DNA from: an uncultured bacterium | GTDB taxonomy: Bacteria > Bacteroidota > Bacteroidia > Bacteroidales > Bacteroidaceae | Length of the DNA: 64,000 nucleotides | Direction: 5' to 3' | Assembly (NCBI GenBank): GCA_905216025.1 | Contig: CAJMSE010000005.1 | Coordinates: forward strand, 62,001 to 126,000 | In this document: positions 37,201-45,096 of the stretch, piece by piece | How positions within the stretch are numbered: the first letter of the stretch is position 1 | Layout of the letters: each line of letters begins with the position of its first letter | Program-made: the position numbers and the translations under genes | Notes under the pieces: model-generated | What the model was told of the DNA's origin: nothing | What the model saw: the letters and a program-made list of their open reading frames with translations, nothing else | The model's database searches: none

Positions 37201-39771
37201 TCCGTGCCTCAGCACGGCCTCAGTTGCAGTGCCGTGGCTTCGTGGCGCCGCCTCACGTGGCAGCCGTTTGCCGTCAGCTGCTTCGACGATGCTTTCCTGA
37301 CGTTTGCCGGCAGGATGCCTCATGGCGAAGTGCTGTCAATGCGCTATGCCGTCACGACAACCGAAGAGATGAAGGCTCTCGGCTCTGTCAATACCCTTGC
37401 GGCCGATGCCGCCCCGCCTATGTATAAGACGAGGCAGTCCGTTGTCAAGGCCGAGGCTGCGATGGATGAGGCTGCCTCTGAGACAGCGGCCGGCGGAGCC
37501 GACGGCGGCGCATCGGGCGAGACGGTTCAGCTGCGCGAGAATCTCAGTGAGACGGCCTTCTTCTATCCTGCCGTCACCACTGATAAGGACGGCGGCGTGA
37601 CGCTCCGTTTCACCCTGCCGGAGAGCCTCACCACATGGCGTTTCATGGGCGTCGCCCACACGGCAGACATGTTTGCCGGCAAGCTCGAGGGCGAGGCAGT
37701 GGCCACCAAGGACATCATGGTGCAGCCCAACGTGCCCCGCTTCATCCGCATGGGCGACAAGGCAAGCATAGCCGCGCGCATCTTCAACACCGGAGAGGCT
37801 GATGCCGCCGGGCAGGCCGTCATCGAACTGATAGACCCTGAGACGGAGAAGACCGTGCACCGCGAGGCCAAGCCCTTCACCGTGAAGGGCGGCGAGACTG
37901 CCGGCGTGGCCTTCAGCTATACGCCGGAGACCACCCGCAGCCTGCTCATCTGCCGCATCACCGTCAGCGGAAAGGGTTTCAGCGACGGCGAGCAGCACTA
38001 TCTGCCCGTGCTCCCCGACCGCGAGCGCGTCACCGTCACGGTGCCGTTCACCCAGAACGGGCCGGGCGTGAAGACCATAGACATATCGAAACTCATCCCC
38101 GCGGGCGACGCCTCGTCGAAGCTCACCGTCGAGTATACCGGCAATCCGGCGTGGCTCGTGGTGCAGGCGCTGCCATCTGTGGGCACTCCCCGCGATGATA
38201 ACGCAGTCGAGCAGGCCGCCGCTCTCTATGCCAATGCCGTCGGCCGCTCCATCATCGCCGGTTCGCCGAGGGTGAAGGGCATCTTCGGGCAGTGGCGCAT
38301 GGAGCGTGGCGGCGAGACATCGCTGATGAGCGGTCTCGAGAAGAACGCCTCGCTGAAAGACCTCGTGCTCGACGAGACGCCGTGGGTGGCCGACGCCGAC
38401 CGTGAGGCCGACCAGAAGAGACGCCTCGGCGACTTCTTCGACGAGACTCTCATGCAGACCCGCATCTCTGATGCCGTGGAGAAACTGCAGGCCCTCCAGC
38501 GCCCCGACGGCTCGTGGAGCTGGTATCCCGGCATGGACGGCAGCTTCTTCATGACGGTAGACATCGCCCGGACGCTCACCCGTCTCAATGTCATCGCCGG
38601 ACGTCAGAGTGCCACCGCGGGCATGCTCGGCAAGGCATACGGATATATCGACAAGGAGGTGGTGCGCGAGGTGAACGAGATGAAGAAGGCCGCCCGCAAG
38701 GGCGCGGGCCCCTCTTTCCCCGGCACCGACATGCTTCAGTATCTCTATATGAACGCCATCAGCGGCCGCACGCTGCCCGCCTCGGCCCGCACGGCTTCCG
38801 ACTACCTCATCTCGCTGCTGAAGAAAGACATCGGCAGCCAGACCATACACGACAAGGCACTCACCGCAATAATACTCGCGCGCCACGGCGAGACAGCCCG
38901 CAGCCGGGAGTATGTGCGCAGCCTGAAGGAATATTCCGTATATACCGAGGAGATGGGACGCTACTACGACACCCGCCGTGCCGCCTATTCGTGGCGCGAC
39001 TATAAGATACCGACGGAGGTTGCGGCCATCGAGGCTCTCATGACCGTCACGCCCGGAGACACCCTCACCGTGGGCGAGATGCGCCGCTGGCTGCTCCAGC
39101 AGAAGCGCACGCAGGCATGGGACACGCCCGTTAACAGCGTCGACGCCGTCTACGGGTTCCTCCGCGGCAACTCCGGGGTGCTCGATGCGCGCGAGCAGAC
39201 CGTGCTCGCCATCGACGGCCGGCCGCTCGCCATGCCGCAGGCCACCGCGGGAATAGGCTATGTGAAGACGTCAATCACCGGACAGTCCGGCCGCCGCTTC
39301 ACCGCGACGAAGACCTCGCAGGGCACGTCGTGGGGTGCCCTCTATGCCCAGTATATGCAGAAGACGTCGGAGGTGACGGCCTCGTCGGCCGGCATCAGCG
39401 TGAAGCGCGAGATAATATCTGCCGGCAAGACCCTCGCCGTGGGCAGCCGGGTGAAGGTGCGCATCACCGTCAAGGCCGACCGCGACCTCGACTTCGTGCA
39501 GGTCACCGACCGCCGTGCGGCGTGCATGGAGCCGGTAAGCCAGCTGAGCGGATACAGCGGCGGCATGTACGTCTCGCCCCGTGACAATGCCACCTGCTAT
39601 TACTTCGACCGCCTGCCGAAGGGCAAGAGGGTGATTGAGACCGAGTACTATATCGACCGTGCCGGCGTCTACGAGACCGGAACGTGCACCGCCGGCTGTG
39701 CCTACGCGCCCGAATATCGCGCCACGGCCGCGTCGGAGACACTGAAAGTGAGCATTGATGAAAACAAATAA
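34255..39771 (+). CDS. Bacterial alpha-2-macroglobulin family protein
   Basis: An 1838-residue exported protein (signal peptide to about residue 22; no lipobox). The MG2-type segment AIYTDRSIYRPGQTVHMSAT (about 500-520), the LFFYPAVTTDKDGGVTLRF-like stretch near 1103-1120 (AFFYPAVTTDKDGGV), then PESLTTWRFMGVAHT, and the helical thioester-domain region (about 1310-1640) all match the family. The position of the CxEQ thioester reads NAVEQ (1316-1320), so the reactive cysteine is absent. These periplasmic proteins are proposed to trap proteases; without a thioester it would trap only by conformational change. A DUF1573 gene follows after 9 bp. Confidence 0.9.
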   Translation: MNRMKHTLVAALLLAVAPAAGQTYSSLWSQADAALKKDLPKTAIGVMRKIETKASREKAYGQLLKAETGIMSAWCEISPDSLGPAVARLQERERNAGDAVLRSVYAAILYNVYANRSDIADRADSLAALYKVRAVAEPAALAAARADGYEPFVRKGYNASLFGGDMLSVIGYETANYEAMHRWYSAASMRSAACVTALEMLRNDNRGRGFILKKSSYIRSLDSLISVYADLPVACEAAIERYEHMDRCEDVTVEDRISYIHYALDKWGGWQRANLLREAEHDLTASRFTVEAGSETVSPGKSQMLRLTSLRNVATLTMNVYKADVTGDTRLDPSNSRDYAILKPKLKAVAGMRRTHTFMSHPDYQVFEDSIELGALPAGVYMLEFQSFPVSRTVRRIYRVSDVFSIAEALPDGNTRYVVMSASTGRPLPGAKVRLRAGNRSAQNQITLTCDKDGEVTYRHAPDSRYTSVFAYTDADRYSREWSTYGRYSYYSDEGRSEHTAIYTDRSIYRPGQTVHMSATIYEHTGRTDNKAVAGKTVTAVLRDANYKVVSEKSLTTDAYGTCHADFDLPSGKLGGAFVISLNNTSRRIRVEEYKRPTFAVEFPKVNEKYASGDTLMVKAKAVTYAGVPVQGASVRYTVRRNIALWWRCGYDGRPSYPGSGDTVYSGDAVTGSDGAFSVELPLTVPETDPRRSMFYNFVVEADVTDAAGETRSGSLSVPLGTRATAFSCDLPDKVLADSLRAVRFSLKNAAGMDISAKLRFTVDNASEWQPAVTGEPVTLGRRFASGRHAITAICEGDTLSQDFIVFSAADTVPCVDTRDWFYTSSESFPADGSPVTVQVGTSDSNVHVVYSILSGNRVIEKGSTDISNSLINRKFTYREEYGDGLLLTFAWVRDGVFHSHDVTIRRPLPDRRLRMKWTTFRDRLKPGQQEEWALTIVKPDGTPADASLVATLYDKSLDQIARHDWAFEPYLSYSLPYTSWLSVPQHGLSCSAVASWRRLTWQPFAVSCFDDAFLTFAGRMPHGEVLSMRYAVTTTEEMKALGSVNTLAADAAPPMYKTRQSVVKAEAAMDEAASETAAGGADGGASGETVQLRENLSETAFFYPAVTTDKDGGVTLRFTLPESLTTWRFMGVAHTADMFAGKLEGEAVATKDIMVQPNVPRFIRMGDKASIAARIFNTGEADAAGQAVIELIDPETEKTVHREAKPFTVKGGETAGVAFSYTPETTRSLLICRITVSGKGFSDGEQHYLPVLPDRERVTVTVPFTQNGPGVKTIDISKLIPAGDASSKLTVEYTGNPAWLVVQALPSVGTPRDDNAVEQAAALYANAVGRSIIAGSPRVKGIFGQWRMERGGETSLMSGLEKNASLKDLVLDETPWVADADREADQKRRLGDFFDETLMQTRISDAVEKLQALQRPDGSWSWYPGMDGSFFMTVDIARTLTRLNVIAGRQSATAGMLGKAYGYIDKEVVREVNEMKKAARKGAGPSFPGTDMLQYLYMNAISGRTLPASARTASDYLISLLKKDIGSQTIHDKALTAIILARHGETARSREYVRSLKEYSVYTEEMGRYYDTRRAAYSWRDYKIPTEVAAIEALMTVTPGDTLTVGEMRRWLLQQKRTQAWDTPVNSVDAVYGFLRGNSGVLDAREQTVLAIDGRPLAMPQATAGIGYVKTSITGQSGRRFTATKTSQGTSWGALYAQYMQKTSEVTASSAGISVKREIISAGKTLAVGSRVKVRITVKADRDLDFVQVTDRRAACMEPVSQLSGYSGGMYVSPRDNATCYYFDRLPKGKRVIETEYYIDRAGVYETGTCTAGCAYAPEYRATAASETLKVSIDENK

Positions 39772-39780
39772 TATCGGATT

Positions 39781-40845
39781 ATGACTGTCAGGACTATAAT
39801 GATACAGCTGTTGCTGGCCGCCTCGGTGCCCGTCGCGGCACAGCGGCTGACGGCTGTCGCAAATACCGTAGACTGCGGGAAGGTGGCTTACGAGAAGCCC
39901 GTGACCGCAACGTTTGAACTGCGAAACAAGGGAATGCGCAAGCTGAAGATTACCGACGTGAAGGCGAGCTGCGGCTGCATAGACGTGCAGTACCCCAAGG
40001 ACGAGATACCCGCAGGCGACAAGTTCACCCTGCGCCTCACCTATGATGCCCGCCAGCTCGGACATTTCAGCAAGAGCGTGCGCATTGTCAGCAACGGCTC
40101 GAAGAAGCCGGTGTATCTCACAATGACCGGTGTTGTCATGTCAGACCTTAAAGACTACTCCGGCTCCTATCCCTTCTCGATAGGCGACCTGCTCATCGAC
40201 CGCAACGAGCTGGAGTTCGACGACGTCAACAAGGGCGACAACCCGACGCAGGAGATATACATGATGAATACCGGAACAAAGGTCTTCACGCCCAACATGA
40301 TGCACCTGCCGCCGTATCTCTCGGCCGTCGTGACGCCCGAGCGGCTCGCCCCCGGACGCTCCGGGAAGGTGGAGGTGACCCTCAACTCGTCGAAACTGCG
40401 CGACTTCGGACTGACGCAGACCTCCGTATACCTCGGCCGCAACCTCGGTGAGAAGGTCAGCAGCGACAACGAGATTACCATATCTGCCGTGCTCCTGCCT
40501 GCCTTCACCGGCATGACGGGCGACAAGAAGCAGTATGCTCCCCGCATGGTGCTCTCGGCAGACTCGCTCACCCTCGACTTCAACGGCAAGCGGAAGAAGA
40601 GCGGAGACATCGTGATAACGAACAACGGACGCACCACGCTGAAGATATCGTCGCTCCAGATGTTCACCTCCGGCATGAAGGTGACATTGGGCAAGCGCGA
40701 CATAGAGCCGGGAGAGTCTACCCGGCTGAAGATTACCGTCGGGCTCGACGACAGCCGCAAGCAGCGCTCGAAGCCGCGCGTGCTGATGATAACGAACGAC
40801 CCGGACAGGCCGAAGGTGGTGGTAAAAGTAAACATTGTCAAGTAA
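39781..40845 (+). CDS. DUF1573 domain-containing exported protein
   Basis: A 354-residue exported protein (signal peptide to about residue 20, VPVAAQ). Residues about 28-120 are a DUF1573 immunoglobulin-like domain with the signature KITDVKASCGCIDVQYPKDE and a GHFSKSVRI strand. Two further beta-sandwich segments follow (about 130-235 and 255-354; the latter GDIVITNNGRTTLKI). The function of the family is unknown; its members are very common in Bacteroidetes. It lies 9 bp downstream of the alpha-2-macroglobulin gene and 6 bp upstream of meaB. Confidence 0.85.
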   Translation: MTVRTIMIQLLLAASVPVAAQRLTAVANTVDCGKVAYEKPVTATFELRNKGMRKLKITDVKASCGCIDVQYPKDEIPAGDKFTLRLTYDARQLGHFSKSVRIVSNGSKKPVYLTMTGVVMSDLKDYSGSYPFSIGDLLIDRNELEFDDVNKGDNPTQEIYMMNTGTKVFTPNMMHLPPYLSAVVTPERLAPGRSGKVEVTLNSSKLRDFGLTQTSVYLGRNLGEKVSSDNEITISAVLLPAFTGMTGDKKQYAPRMVLSADSLTLDFNGKRKKSGDIVITNNGRTTLKISSLQMFTSGMKVTLGKRDIEPGESTRLKITVGLDDSRKQRSKPRVLMITNDPDRPKVVVKVNIVK

Positions 40846-40851
40846 ACGGTT

Positions 40852-41952
40852 ATGGAACATCCTGAAAACAACGAGGAATACAAGGGACTAACAGTCAACG
40901 GCGGCGTGGAACAGCCGTCTATAATAAACCCGTATCTCAAGCGGAGCCGCTTCCGCCGGCGCGAGCTCTCGGCCGCAGAGATGGTCGAAGGCATCGTCCG
41001 CGGCGACGTCACGGTGCTCAGTCAGGCCGTCACGCTTGTGGAGAGCGTCAACCCCGACCACCAGGCCAAGGCGCAGGAGGTCATCGAGAAGTGCCTTCCC
41101 GCCAGCGGACGCTCAATCCGCGTGGGTATCAGCGGCGTGCCGGGAGCCGGCAAGTCGACCAGCATCGACGAGTTCGGCATCCACGTTCTCGACACCTACG
41201 GCGGCAAACTGGCCGTGCTGGCCATCGACCCGAGTTCCGAACGCTCCAAGGGAAGCATCCTCGGCGACAAGACCCGGATGGAGAAACTCGCGCAGCATCC
41301 CAAGTCGTTCATACGTCCCAGTCCGTCGGCGGGTTCGCTCGGAGGCGTCGCCCGCAAGACACGCGAAACGATAATACTGTGCGAGGCCGCCGGATTCGAC
41401 AAGATATTCGTCGAGACGGTAGGCGTGGGGCAGAGCGAGACCGCCTGCCACTCGATGGTCGATTTCTTCCTGCTCATCCAGCTGGCAGGCACCGGCGACG
41501 AGCTCCAGGGCATCAAGCGGGGCATCATGGAGATTAGCGACGGCATCGTGATAAACAAGTGCGACGGCGAGAACGTGGACAAGTGCCACCTCGCGGCCAC
41601 GAGTTTCCGCAACGCCCTCCACTTCTTCCCGATGCCGGAGAGCGGCTGGACGCCCCGTGTGCTGTGCTACAGCGGATTCTACGGCACGGGGATTAAGGAG
41701 ATATGGGACATGGTCTACGAGTACATCGCCTTCGTGAAGGCCAACGGCTACTTCGACTACCGCCGCAACGAGCAGAGCAAATACTGGATGTACGAGAGCA
41801 TCAACGAGCATCTGCGCAGCAGTTTCTACAACAACGCGCTGGTGCAGCAGCACCTGCAGGAGGCCGAGCGCACCGTCCTCGCCGGCGGCAAGACCAGCTT
41901 CACGGCGGCGAAAGACCTGCTCGACATGTACTTTGAGAATATAAGGAAGTGA
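40852..41952 (+). CDS. meaB: Methylmalonyl-CoA mutase-associated G3E GTPase MeaB
   Basis: A 366-residue cytosolic GTPase that loads and protects the adenosylcobalamin cofactor of methylmalonyl-CoA mutase, an enzyme of the succinate-propionate pathway of Bacteroidales. Motifs are Walker A GVPGAGKST (95-103), AIDPSSERSKGSILGDKTRM, ETVGVGQSE and the base-recognition NKCD. The length matches the family, with a charged N-terminal extension. The mutase genes are not in this window. It follows the DUF1573 gene by 6 bp and precedes ispH by 17 bp. Confidence 0.94.
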   Translation: MEHPENNEEYKGLTVNGGVEQPSIINPYLKRSRFRRRELSAAEMVEGIVRGDVTVLSQAVTLVESVNPDHQAKAQEVIEKCLPASGRSIRVGISGVPGAGKSTSIDEFGIHVLDTYGGKLAVLAIDPSSERSKGSILGDKTRMEKLAQHPKSFIRPSPSAGSLGGVARKTRETIILCEAAGFDKIFVETVGVGQSETACHSMVDFFLLIQLAGTGDELQGIKRGIMEISDGIVINKCDGENVDKCHLAATSFRNALHFFPMPESGWTPRVLCYSGFYGTGIKEIWDMVYEYIAFVKANGYFDYRRNEQSKYWMYESINEHLRSSFYNNALVQQHLQEAERTVLAGGKTSFTAAKDLLDMYFENIRK

Positions 41953-41969
41953 CGTAACGGAGGGAAGCG

Positions 41970-42887
41970 ATGCTACAGATAGAGATAGACAGCGGCAGCG
42001 GGTTCTGCTTCGGGGTGACCACGGCGATAAGCAAGGCCGAGGAAGAGCTTGCCGAGGGCAAGACCCTCTACTGCCTGGGCGACATAGTACACAACGGAAT
42101 GGAGTGCGAGCGGCTCCGCAGGATGGGGCTGATAACGATAAACCACGACGAGATGCGGCAGCTGCACGACGTCAAGGTGCTGCTCCGGGCCCACGGCGAG
42201 CCGCCCGAGACGTACGACCTTGCGCGGCGTAACAACATCGAGATAATAGACGCCACGTGCCCCGTGGTGCTCCAGCTCCAGCGCCGCATCAAGAAGCAGC
42301 ACGAGAAGAACGGCACGGCCGCCGGCGGCAGCTCCGCCGCGGCTCCGCCGCAGACCGTCATCTTCGGCAAGAACGGACATGCCGAGGTGCTCGGCCTCGT
42401 GGGGCAGACCGGCGGGCAGGCCATTGTGATAGAGCAGTTCGACGACGTCAAGATGCTCGACTTCACCCGCGACATATACCTTTACTCACAGACGACGAAG
42501 TCGCTCGACGAGTTTCATCGCATCACAGACTACATCCAAAGCCACATATCGCCCTCTGCGGAGTTCCGCAGCTTCGACACCATCTGCCGTCAGGTGGCCA
42601 ACCGCATGCCCAACATCAGCACCTTCGCCACCCGCCACGACCTCATCCTCTTCGTCTGCGGCCGCAAGAGCAGCAACGGCAAGGTGCTCTTCAACGAGTG
42701 TCTGCGCGTAAACCCCAACAGCCATCTCATCGAAGGGCCGGAGGAGATAGACCCGGCGTGGCTCGAAGGCATCTCCACCGTGGGCATCTGCGGAGCCACG
42801 AGCACGCCGAAGTGGCTCATGGAGCAGTGTCGCGATGCGATAGGGGACGGGGCCCCTCCCGGCCTCCCCAAAGGGGAGGAGAAGTGA
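41970..42887 (+). CDS. ispH: 4-hydroxy-3-methylbut-2-enyl diphosphate reductase IspH
   Basis: A 305-residue iron-sulfur enzyme for the last step of the MEP isoprenoid pathway. The three cluster cysteines are Cys13 (GSGFCFGV), Cys97 (DATCPVV) and Cys206 (DTICRQ); the SSNGKVLF and ICGATSTPKWL motifs are also present. A GGAGG sequence precedes the ATG. Two oddities: a low-complexity loop of Gly, Ser and Ala near residues 114-127, and a C-terminal tail (GDGAPPGLPKGEEK) translated from a palindromic CCTCCCC/GGGGAGG repeat. The catalytic part is complete. The neighbouring cmk-porQ operon is convergent. Confidence 0.95.
   Translation: MLQIEIDSGSGFCFGVTTAISKAEEELAEGKTLYCLGDIVHNGMECERLRRMGLITINHDEMRQLHDVKVLLRAHGEPPETYDLARRNNIEIIDATCPVVLQLQRRIKKQHEKNGTAAGGSSAAAPPQTVIFGKNGHAEVLGLVGQTGGQAIVIEQFDDVKMLDFTRDIYLYSQTTKSLDEFHRITDYIQSHISPSAEFRSFDTICRQVANRMPNISTFATRHDLILFVCGRKSSNGKVLFNECLRVNPNSHLIEGPEEIDPAWLEGISTVGICGATSTPKWLMEQCRDAIGDGAPPGLPKGEEK
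42851..42881. repeat. G/C-rich palindromic repeat overlapping the ispH 3' end
   Basis: CCTCCCC-AAA-GGGGAGG (42863-42879) is a perfect 7-bp hairpin inside the last codons of ispH, flanked by a GGCCCCTCCC half. It resembles the short palindromes scattered in Bacteroidales genomes. It supplies the last residues of IspH before the stop at 42885-42887 and could also act in termination. Confidence 0.55.
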
Positions 42888-42981
42888 AAGAAGGGTCGTG
42901 AGGGGCTCACGGAGCCGTTTTGAAGGTGTAACGGGCAGGCTTTGATGATGTAATCGGTTGCCCGCTGATGTATTCCGCTTG

Positions 42982-43060
42982 CTTTCAAATGCGTTTGTGC
43001 CAGCTATCAAAAGTGTTTTTGATAGCTGGCACAAGTGTTTTTGAGGGCTGTCAGAAATGC
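42982..43060 (+). repeat. 79-bp dispersed intergenic repeat, copy B, with perfect 18-bp hairpin
   Basis: This copy aligns over 79 bp with the complement of 17133-17211. Its centre is a perfect inverted repeat: TTGTGCCAGCTATCAAAA (42995-43012) and its complement (43017-43034) around a 4-nt loop GTGT. It lies between the convergent ispH and cmk genes. Confidence 0.8.
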
Positions 43061-43135
43061 AGCGGCTTCTTCACATGCTGATAAGCAGATGTGAAGATAT
43101 TTCCGAATGCTTGTTTTTATATTGTATTGAGCGCA

Positions 43136-43226
43136 TTGTAGGGACATATTCTCGTATTTGTCCGCAACAAAACGATTGATTATCAATATATTTCGGACGG
43201 ACAGATACGAGAATATGTCCCTACAA
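43136..43226. repeat. 91-bp MITE-like inverted-repeat element
   Basis: Arms 43136-43164 and 43198-43226 are 29 bp long and complementary with one mismatch; the ends read TTGTAGGGACATATTCTCGT inward. A 33-bp AT-rich centre separates them. Ends beginning GTAGGGAC occur in non-autonomous mobile elements of several bacterial phyla. No target duplication is evident. The remaining bases of the intergenic region 42888-43316 show nothing else. Confidence 0.65.
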
Positions 43227-43316
43227 CTGCATGGAAACCGCATATCCGGTAGGGCCTTTCGGCCTACAGCGGTTTTTTCATGCTCCTTGCCGTGAGGGCA
43301 TAGCCGGGTGATATCT

Positions 43317-44012
43317 CTACTTTTCTGAGCTTGCCTCGTTGAAGCGGTCGAGAAGCCATTGCTTCTGCTGGGCAAGCGTCATGTCGCTGTTGTCGAGCTC
43401 GATGGCGTCGTCGGCCTTGCGCAGGGGCGACACCTCGCGGTGCGAGTCGATGTAGTCGCGCTCCTGGACGTTGCGCAATATGTTGTCGTAGTCGGCCTCC
43501 ATGCCCTTTCCTTTCAGTTCGTCATAGCGGCGGCGGGCACGCACCTCGGCGCTCGCAGTGACGTAAATCTTCAGTTCGGCATCGGGGAATACTGTCGTTC
43601 CGATGTCGCGGCCGTCCATGACGACACCCTTGTCGCGGCCCATGCGCTGCTGCATGGCCACGAGAGCCTTGCGCACGAAGGGCAGGGCGGCCACGGGACT
43701 GACATGGTCCGACACCTCCATCGTCCTTATCTCGCGTTCCACGTTCTCGCCGTTGAGGCACGCCTCGGGCAGTCCGGTGGCGCCGTTGAGCACGAAGGTG
43801 ATTACTATTTTGTCCATGCCGGCCTTCAGGGCGGCGGCATTTATCGTGCCGTCTGCGCCGAACAGGCCGTTGCGCAGAGCATAGAGCGTGACGCAGCGGT
43901 ACATCGCTCCCGTGTCTACATATACATATCCGACCTCGCGGGCCAGGTCTTTGGCCATCGTGCTCTTGCCGCACGATGAGAAACCGTCGATTGCTATGGT
44001 GATCTTCTTCAT
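43317..44012 (-). CDS. cmk: Cytidylate kinase
   Basis: A 231-residue cytosolic kinase that phosphorylates CMP and dCMP with ATP. The P-loop GFSSCGKST is at 9-17. YVDTGAMYR (about 31-39), [19 protein letters not shown] and the [10 protein letters not shown] lid follow. The length matches the family. It lies 18 bp downstream of porQ on the same strand, a pairing commonly seen in Bacteroidales. Confidence 0.96.
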   Translation of the reverse strand: MKKITIAIDGFSSCGKSTMAKDLAREVGYVYVDTGAMYRCVTLYALRNGLFGADGTINAAALKAGMDKIVITFVLNGATGLPEACLNGENVEREIRTMEVSDHVSPVAALPFVRKALVAMQQRMGRDKGVVMDGRDIGTTVFPDAELKIYVTASAEVRARRRYDELKGKGMEADYDNILRNVQERDYIDSHREVSPLRKADDAIELDNSDMTLAQQKQWLLDRFNEASSEK

Positions 44013-44030
44013 ATCTTTATGTTTGTTTCG

Positions 44031-44975
44031 TCAAAGTGTGTAGCTGACGTTGAACGTCAGTGAGGCCGTGGACACGTGGTATTTGGCGTATGCCACGTGC
44101 AGCTTGAAGCGCTCGAGCTGAAGTCCGGCGCCGGCCGAGAGGCCCGCTCCATGACTGCTGCTGCCCTCGGTGTCGGTGATTTTCATCTCGTCCGCCCGCC
44201 TGAAGTTGTATCCGCCCGCCACGTATATGTTGCTCGACAGGAGTATGTCGGCACCCACCACGAAGTGGTTTATGAACCGCCCCTCCCATTCGTTGAGCCT
44301 CGTCATCGTGGCCGAGACGCGCAGCGGGGCGTTGCCCAGCTTCTTGCTCACTCCTATCTGTATGTCGAGCGGTATGCGCTCGAAGTCGTCGTTGAACGCC
44401 TTTACCTGTCCGCCGAGGTTGCGCGCCGCGGCGGAGAGGGAGAGCCCCTGCTCCTCGAGATACCAGTTGAGGCCGAGGTCGACGCCCATGGCGATGGAGT
44501 TGTAGCCGCCGATGGCCGACGTTATGACCTTCGCCGTGACGCCGCCGGCCAGCCGGTCGGTGAGCGTGTAGGCGAACGTGCCGCCTATCATGATGTCCTT
44601 GGCCGAGAAAGTGCCCGTCTCAATGTTGTCTGCCGTGGTCTCCTTCATCGTCCCGTAGTCCATATACTGCGCCGAGACGCCCCATGTGGCGCGCTCTCCG
44701 GCAGCCCTGACAAACGATGCTCCGGCCGTCTTCGTGCCCTCCATGTATGTCATGTAGTTGAGGTTTATCGTCTTGTCGCTCACCGATGTTATCAGTGCCG
44801 GGTTGTGGAATATCAGTGTCGCGTCGTCCTCTATCAGCGTGATGTTCTCCCCGCCGAGCGCGGCAGCGTGCGCACTCATCGGCAGGCGCAGGAAATTATA
44901 GTCCGTGCGGCTCTCCTGTGCGGAGGCAAAGGCGGGCATCAGCGTCGTGACGATGGCAAAAAGCAGTTTTTTCAT
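44031..44975 (-). CDS. porQ: Type IX secretion system protein PorQ
   Basis: A 314-residue outer-membrane beta-barrel protein of the PorV/FadL-like group (signal peptide to about residue 19, ASAQ). The family signature is the N-terminal NFLRLPMSAHAAALGGENIT followed by LIFHNPALITSV. Many amphipathic strands follow, ending VSYTL. PorQ works in the type IX secretion system, which exports proteins with C-terminal sorting domains. The adjacent cmk gene supports the assignment. The T9SS-like tails of the repeat protein at 15.6 kb and of the PL11 enzyme are possible cargo signals. Confidence 0.88.
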   Translation of the reverse strand: MKKLLFAIVTTLMPAFASAQESRTDYNFLRLPMSAHAAALGGENITLIEDDATLIFHNPALITSVSDKTINLNYMTYMEGTKTAGASFVRAAGERATWGVSAQYMDYGTMKETTADNIETGTFSAKDIMIGGTFAYTLTDRLAGGVTAKVITSAIGGYNSIAMGVDLGLNWYLEEQGLSLSAAARNLGGQVKAFNDDFERIPLDIQIGVSKKLGNAPLRVSATMTRLNEWEGRFINHFVVGADILLSSNIYVAGGYNFRRADEMKITDTEGSSSHGAGLSAGAGLQLERFKLHVAYAKYHVSTASLTFNVSYTL

Positions 44976-44997
44976 CCCTTTTATGGTAATTTGTCTG

Positions 44998-45005
44998 CAA
45001 AGTTA
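44998..45005 (-). promoter_or_regulatory. -7 promoter box (TAACTTTG) for porQ-cmk
   Basis: Minus-strand TAnnTTTG match 23 bp upstream of the porQ start at 44975, back to back with the promoter at 45028. Confidence 0.6.
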
Positions 45006-45027
45006 CGCCTTTTTAAAATATCTGCGC

Positions 45028-45035
45028 TAATTTTG
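45028..45035 (+). promoter_or_regulatory. -7 promoter box (TAATTTTG) for the TonB-like/prenyl synthase/tatD operon
   Basis: TAnnTTTG match 62 bp before the ATG at 45097; divergent from the porQ promoter. Confidence 0.55.
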
Positions 45036-45096
45036 CAGGAGTAAATTAATAATTCCATTATAGGATTATAACGTAAAACGAAGCATAATATTATAA

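Noticed and set aside
37336..38886. A 516-codon minus-strand frame inside the alpha-2-macroglobulin gene
   Set aside because: Antisense shadow with biased composition; the plus-strand protein is continuous and conserved.
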